NCBI RefSeq assembly: GCF_001942335.1
Contig: NZ_MKKH01000077.1
Location: forward strand, 52,936 to 116,935
Origin: Cellulosimicrobium sp. CUA-896
GTDB lineage: Bacteria; Actinomycetota; Actinomycetes; Actinomycetales; Cellulomonadaceae
DNA length: 64,000 nt
Direction: 5' to 3'
The notes beneath the pieces are model-generated. The model saw nothing but the letters and a program-made list of their open reading frames with translations. It did not search any database and was not told the origin of the DNA. This document shows positions 60,869 through 64,000 of the stretch, one piece after another. Each line of letters begins with the position of its first letter. Position 1 is the stretch's first letter. The position numbers and the translations under genes were made by a program.

Positions 60869-62032
60869 ATGACGTCGACGCCGGTGCGAGACACCGCAGC
60901 CCGCGACACCGCAGACCACCCCGATGCTGCGGACCACCCCGTCACCGCCGCCACCCCGCGTCCGCCCCACCAGGCCCGCCTGCCGCTGCCCGCGGCCCGC
61001 GGACCGGTGAGCGGGGCGCTGGTCGCCGCCCTCACGTCCGGGCCGCCCGCCGACGACGCGGGCGAGCGCCTCGCACCGGTGCGCGCGGCGCTCGCGGCCG
61101 CGCTCGCCGCACACGCCCCAGGCAGCCGCGACATCCTCGACGACGGCGACGTCCAGCTCGCGCTCCTGGTCATGTACGAGCTGCACTACCGCGGTGTCGA
61201 GGGCGTCGACGACGCGTGGGAGTGGGAACCGGCGCTCCTCGCCGCGCGCCGGACGATCGAGGGCCCGTTCGAGGCGGCGGTGCGCGAGCGCGCGGGCACG
61301 CCGACCGGCACCGAGACCGACGCGCCCGCCGTCGCGCGGCGCCTGTTCGACCTCGCGGCGTCCGACGACGGCCCGAGCCTGTCGCGCTACGTCGCCAAGC
61401 GCGCGGACGCCGAGCAGGTGCGCGAGCTGCTCGTGCTCAAGTCGCTCTACCAGCTCAAGGAGGCCGACCCGCACACGTGGGCCGTCCCGCGCCTCGCGGG
61501 CGCACCGAAGGCGGCGCTCGTCGAGATCCAGGCCGACGAGTACGGCGGCGGCCAGGTGGGCCGGATGCACGCCGACCTGTTCGCGCGCACGATGCGCGGC
61601 GCCGGGCTCGACGACACGTACGGCCGGTACGTCGACGCCGTCCCGGCGGTCGTGCTCGTCGCCCTCAACACCATGTCGCTGTTCGGCCTGCACCGGCGCC
61701 TGCGCGGCGCGATCGTCGGGCACCTCGCGGCGTTCGAGATGACGTCGTCGATCCCGAGCCGCCTGTACGGCAACGGCTTCCGGCGGCTCGGCCACGACGA
61801 GGGCACCACGGAGTACTTCGACGAGCATGTCGAGGCCGACGCCGTCCACGAGCAGATCGCGGCGCGCGACCTCGCGGGCCGGCTCGTCGAGCAGGATCCC
61901 GCCCTGCGCGACGACGTGCTCCTCGGCGCCGCGGCATGCCTCGCCGTCGAGGGCGACGTCGCCGCGTACGCGCTCGGTCGGTGGCAGGAGGGCGGCTCGG
62001 CGCTGCGCGAACCGCTCGACGCGCATGCGTGA
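60869..62032 (+). CDS. Iron-containing redox enzyme family protein (heme-oxygenase-like HDO fold)
   Basis: 387 residues from the ATG at 60869 with AGGAG eight bases upstream. A Thr/Pro-rich lead (1-35) precedes a helical domain. Candidate di-iron ligands are Glu and His in QADEYGGGQVGRMHADLF, Glu in HLAAFEMTSSIPS and acidic/His residues in YFDEHVEADAVHEQIAARDL, matching the HDO superfamily that includes UndA and SznF-like oxygenases. LVLKSLYQLKEADPHTW is characteristic of the actinobacterial subgroup. It overlaps a CDGSH iron-sulfur protein by eight bases, a likely electron or iron partner. The substrate is unknown. Confidence 0.88.
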   Translation: MTSTPVRDTAARDTADHPDAADHPVTAATPRPPHQARLPLPAARGPVSGALVAALTSGPPADDAGERLAPVRAALAAALAAHAPGSRDILDDGDVQLALLVMYELHYRGVEGVDDAWEWEPALLAARRTIEGPFEAAVRERAGTPTGTETDAPAVARRLFDLAASDDGPSLSRYVAKRADAEQVRELLVLKSLYQLKEADPHTWAVPRLAGAPKAALVEIQADEYGGGQVGRMHADLFARTMRGAGLDDTYGRYVDAVPAVVLVALNTMSLFGLHRRLRGAIVGHLAAFEMTSSIPSRLYGNGFRRLGHDEGTTEYFDEHVEADAVHEQIAARDLAGRLVEQDPALRDDVLLGAAACLAVEGDVAAYALGRWQEGGSALREPLDAHA

Positions 62033-62240
62033 CGCCGCCGTCGAGGTGCGGGTGACGGCGTGCCCGGACGGGCCCCTCCTCGTGCGCGGGCCCGCGCAGA
62101 TCGTGGACGCCAAGGGCCGTGAGATCGAGAAGCGCCGGTCGACGGTCGCGCTGTGCCGCTGCGGCGGCACGGCGATCCCGCCGTGGTGCGACGGGACGCA
62201 CAAGGTCAACGGGTACCGCAGCGGCGACGGCGCAGACTGA
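62025..62240 (+). CDS. CDGSH iron-sulfur domain protein
   Basis: 71 residues; the ATG at 62025 lies inside the end of the HDO gene. Cys44, Cys46, Cys55 and His59 in CRCGGTAIPPWCDGTH are the three-Cys-one-His ligands of a [2Fe-2S] cluster, complete and correctly spaced. The N-terminus VTACPDGPLLVRGPAQIVD is the beta-cap seen in bacterial stand-alone members. Small soluble redox carrier; the tight overlap suggests it serves the HDO enzyme. Confidence 0.95.
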   Translation: MRDAAVEVRVTACPDGPLLVRGPAQIVDAKGREIEKRRSTVALCRCGGTAIPPWCDGTHKVNGYRSGDGAD

Positions 62241-62277
62241 GCGGCGCGCGCCGTGGCGAGCCCGGCGAGCGGTCGGG

Positions 62278-63080
62278 TCAGCCCTTGCCGGGTGCGTAGA
62301 ACCAGCCGTGGAACGCGGCACGCGCCGGCTGCGGCAGCACACGGGCGAGCACGAGCATCGTCTTCGCGACGACGCCCGTCGCCACCTCGGCCTGCCCGCG
62401 CTCGAGCGCGTCGACGGCCAGGTGCGCGACGTGCGCCGGCCGAGACTTCGGCGACCGGCCGATGTGCGTGCGCCGCATCTCGGCCTCCCGGAAGAAGTCG
62501 GTGCTCGTCGGGCCGGGCAGCAGCGTCGTCACAGTGACGCCGCTGCCCGCGACCTCGCCGCGCAGCGACCACGCGAAGGAGCGCAGGAACGCCTTCGACG
62601 CGGCGTACGTGCCGAGCAGGGGAGCGGGCATCGCCGCCGCGACCGACGACGTCACGAGCAGCCGCCCGCGGCCGCGCGCCAGGAGGTCCGGCAGCACGAG
62701 GTGCGCGAGGTGCACGACGGAGCGCACGTTGAGGTCGACGAGCCGCAGCTCGTCCGCCAGCGGGCTCCGCGCGAACGGGCCGTGCACGCCGACGCCCGCG
62801 TGAGCACGAGGACGCCGACGCCGAGCTGTCGGGCGCGCACCGCCGTCCGCTCCACGCCCTCCGGCGTCGCGAGGTCGACCTCCAGGCCGGCCACCTGGCC
62901 GGGACCGTCGTCGCGCAGGCGCCGCACGGCGTCGTCCACGCCGGTGTCCGCGACGACGAGCAGGTCGTGGCCGCGGCGCGCGAGCTCGCGCGCGATCGCC
63001 AGTCCGATGCCCCGCGACGCACCGGTGACGAGCGCGACGTCGCGGTCCTCGACGCGGCCGTACGGCCCCGGCACGCTCAC
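62278..63080 (-). CDS. Short-chain dehydrogenase/reductase (frame broken near 62800)
   Basis: The GTG at 63080 overlaps the DUF2231 stop (GTGA). VALVTGASRGIGLAIARELARRGHDLLVV cofactor loop; Asp in VDLATPEG; Ser in VTSSVAAAMPAP; catalytic Tyr and Lys in YAASKAFLRSFAW; LLPGPTSTDFF after it. The frame shifts after GVGVLVLT; one missing base leads into HAGVGVHGPFARSPLA and restores about 267 residues. Similar enzymes reduce acyl or steroid ketones; the substrate is unknown. Convergent with the CDGSH gene. Confidence 0.88.
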
Positions 63081-63676
63081 GCCGTCTCCGTCTCCGTCTC
63101 CGTCTCCGTCCCCGTCGCCGACCCCGTGCCACCGAGGGCGACGTCCGCGGGGGGCTCGCGCAGCGCCTGGGCGAGGTGCCCGCCGAGGAACGCGCTCGCG
63201 CCCGCGACACCGTAGGCGAGCAGGCCGACGGCGACGCCCGCACCCCGGCTGCCGCGCCGCCGCAGGAGCCACGACGCCCCGTAGAGCGCCGTGGCGCCGG
63301 AGTTCAGCGCCGCGTGGACCGACCCGACGCGCCGGGCCCTGCGGTCGACGGCCAGGTAGTCGGCGAGACCGGTGAGCACGGTGGGCACCGTCGCGAGCAG
63401 TCCGAGCCCGACGAGCCGCTGCGCCGCCGGGGCGCTGCGCTCGCCGCCGACGACGTCGAGCACCGCGGCGCTCGTCCACAGCCCGACGGGCACGTCGGTG
63501 AGCGTCGAGTGCAGCGCGTGGCCGAGGGTGCGGCCGTGCAGCTCGTCGCGCAGCCGCCCCTCCGCGGGGACGACGGCGAGCGCGACGCCGCGCACGGTGC
63601 TCGAGAGGCCGTCGAGCGCGGACGACTCCTCGAGCGCGCGGGCGGCGCGCAGGAGGACGGGGGTGCTGGAGGTCAT
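63077..63676 (-). CDS. DUF2231-like membrane protein
   Basis: 199 residues from the ATG at 63676 with AGGAG upstream. The family signature is LHGRTLGHALHSTLTDVPVGLWTSAAVLDVVGG, then spans RLVGLGLLATVPTVLTGLADYL, ALNSGATALYGASWLL and VAVGLLAYGVAGASAFLGGHLAQ. Histidines in the first motif may bind heme or metal. The C-terminus is a run of Thr-Glu repeats encoded by a six-base repeat (CCGTCT units near 63082-63105). Function unknown; it is co-translated with the SDR. Confidence 0.88.
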   Translation of the reverse strand: MTSSTPVLLRAARALEESSALDGLSSTVRGVALAVVPAEGRLRDELHGRTLGHALHSTLTDVPVGLWTSAAVLDVVGGERSAPAAQRLVGLGLLATVPTVLTGLADYLAVDRRARRVGSVHAALNSGATALYGASWLLRRRGSRGAGVAVGLLAYGVAGASAFLGGHLAQALREPPADVALGGTGSATGTETETETETA

Positions 63677-63704
63677 GGCTCTCCTGGGTGGGTGTCGGGG
63701 GCTG

Positions 63705-63904
63705 TCATCCGGCGTCGAAGCGGTCCTCGCCCTCGAGGTCGGGGTCGTCGGTGGGCTCCTCGCCCGGGACCGTCTGCGTGGTGCTCGGGTTGCCGGCGCG
63801 CCCGGCGGCACCTGCTGCGAGCCGGCGTCCGGGCGGGTCTCGTCGTCGGCGGCGTGCTCGCCGCTCCGGTCGGCCGGGTCCTGCGGCGTCGTGCGATCGG
63901 ACAT
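63705..63904 (-). CDS. Small acidic hypothetical protein (frame broken near 63800)
   Basis: ATG at 63904 with GGGAGGA upstream. The sequence begins MSDRTTPQDPADRSGEHAAD and continues DETRPDAGSQQVPPGAP; one missing base then gives GNPSTTQTVPGEEPTDDPDL and EGEDRFDAG to the TGA at 63705. Repaired length is about 66 residues, very acidic and probably disordered. I recognise no family. It is first in the run with DUF2231 and the SDR. The remaining bases to 64000 show no clear feature. Confidence 0.6.
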
Positions 63905-64000
63905 GGCGTCCTCCCGTCGGGGTCGGCGTCGGTGGACCCCCAGCCTGGGCCCGGCTCGCCGCGCTCGCACGCGCGGACGTCGACGCCGCGCGCGCCGTCG

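Overview
The window is GC-rich, densely packed bacterial DNA with many 1-4 bp stop/start overlaps (ATGA, GTGA). The gene content suggests a Gram-positive actinomycete of the Cellulomonas/Cellulosimicrobium/Promicromonospora type: ECF sigma/anti-sigma pairs, a class F sortase, GAF-ANTAR regulators, DUF4397, GPP34 and secreted modular glycoside-active proteins. The genus is an inference; no rRNA or tRNA gene is present.

Layout. 1-5.5 kb: end of a LuxR regulator, two esterase/hydrolase genes and a secreted TIM-barrel sugar isomerase-like protein with a discoidin domain. 5.7-10.6 kb: GPP34 protein, an ABC-2 exporter with a divergent DesK/DesR-like two-component system, and an ArsC-type phosphatase. 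10.9-16.2 kb: small enzymes, a CDF exporter with its ArsR repressor, and an operon DUF4397 protein > class F sortase > ECF sigma > anti-sigma. 16.5-22.2 kb: a large secreted GH43 enzyme, a universal stress protein, two fluoride channel subunits and an ATP-dependent DNA ligase. 22.4-27.6 kb: signalling genes (STAS, PAS-ANTAR, two GAF-ANTAR, CBS) and stress or membrane proteins. 27.7-30.4 kb: a nucleotide-sugar operon (NAD epimerase/decarboxylase and UDP-glucose dehydrogenase). 30.5-38 kb: membrane protein, DUF1016 nuclease, ECF41 sigma factor with two NAD(P)-binding proteins, and an MFS exporter. 38-50.1 kb: a minus-strand operon with all catalytic steps for a nucleotide-activated heptose (except a visible HldD epimerase), four or five glycosyltransferases and an O-carbamoyltransferase. 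50.3-54 kb: aldehyde dehydrogenase, VanZ, a lower-GC scar carrying helicase and DUF4913 remnants, and an M15 peptidase. 54-56.5 kb: a CstR-like persulfide-response module. 56.5-60.7 kb: a GntR-controlled nucleoside uptake/cleavage operon. 60.9-63.9 kb: a HDO-fold enzyme with a CDGSH protein, an SDR, DUF2231 and a small acidic protein.

The strongest candidate for something under-described is the 39.3-50.1 kb heptose/carbamoyl operon. It resembles LPS inner-core chemistry (GmhA, HldA, GmhB, HldC, two GT9, carbamoyltransferase) in an apparent Gram-positive, with two unusual fusions.

Caution on sequence quality: about twenty genes break frame, and every break has the sign expected for one missing base. 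This looks like assembly indel error rather than real gene decay. Frameshifted genes are annotated over their full repaired extent, with the break position given.
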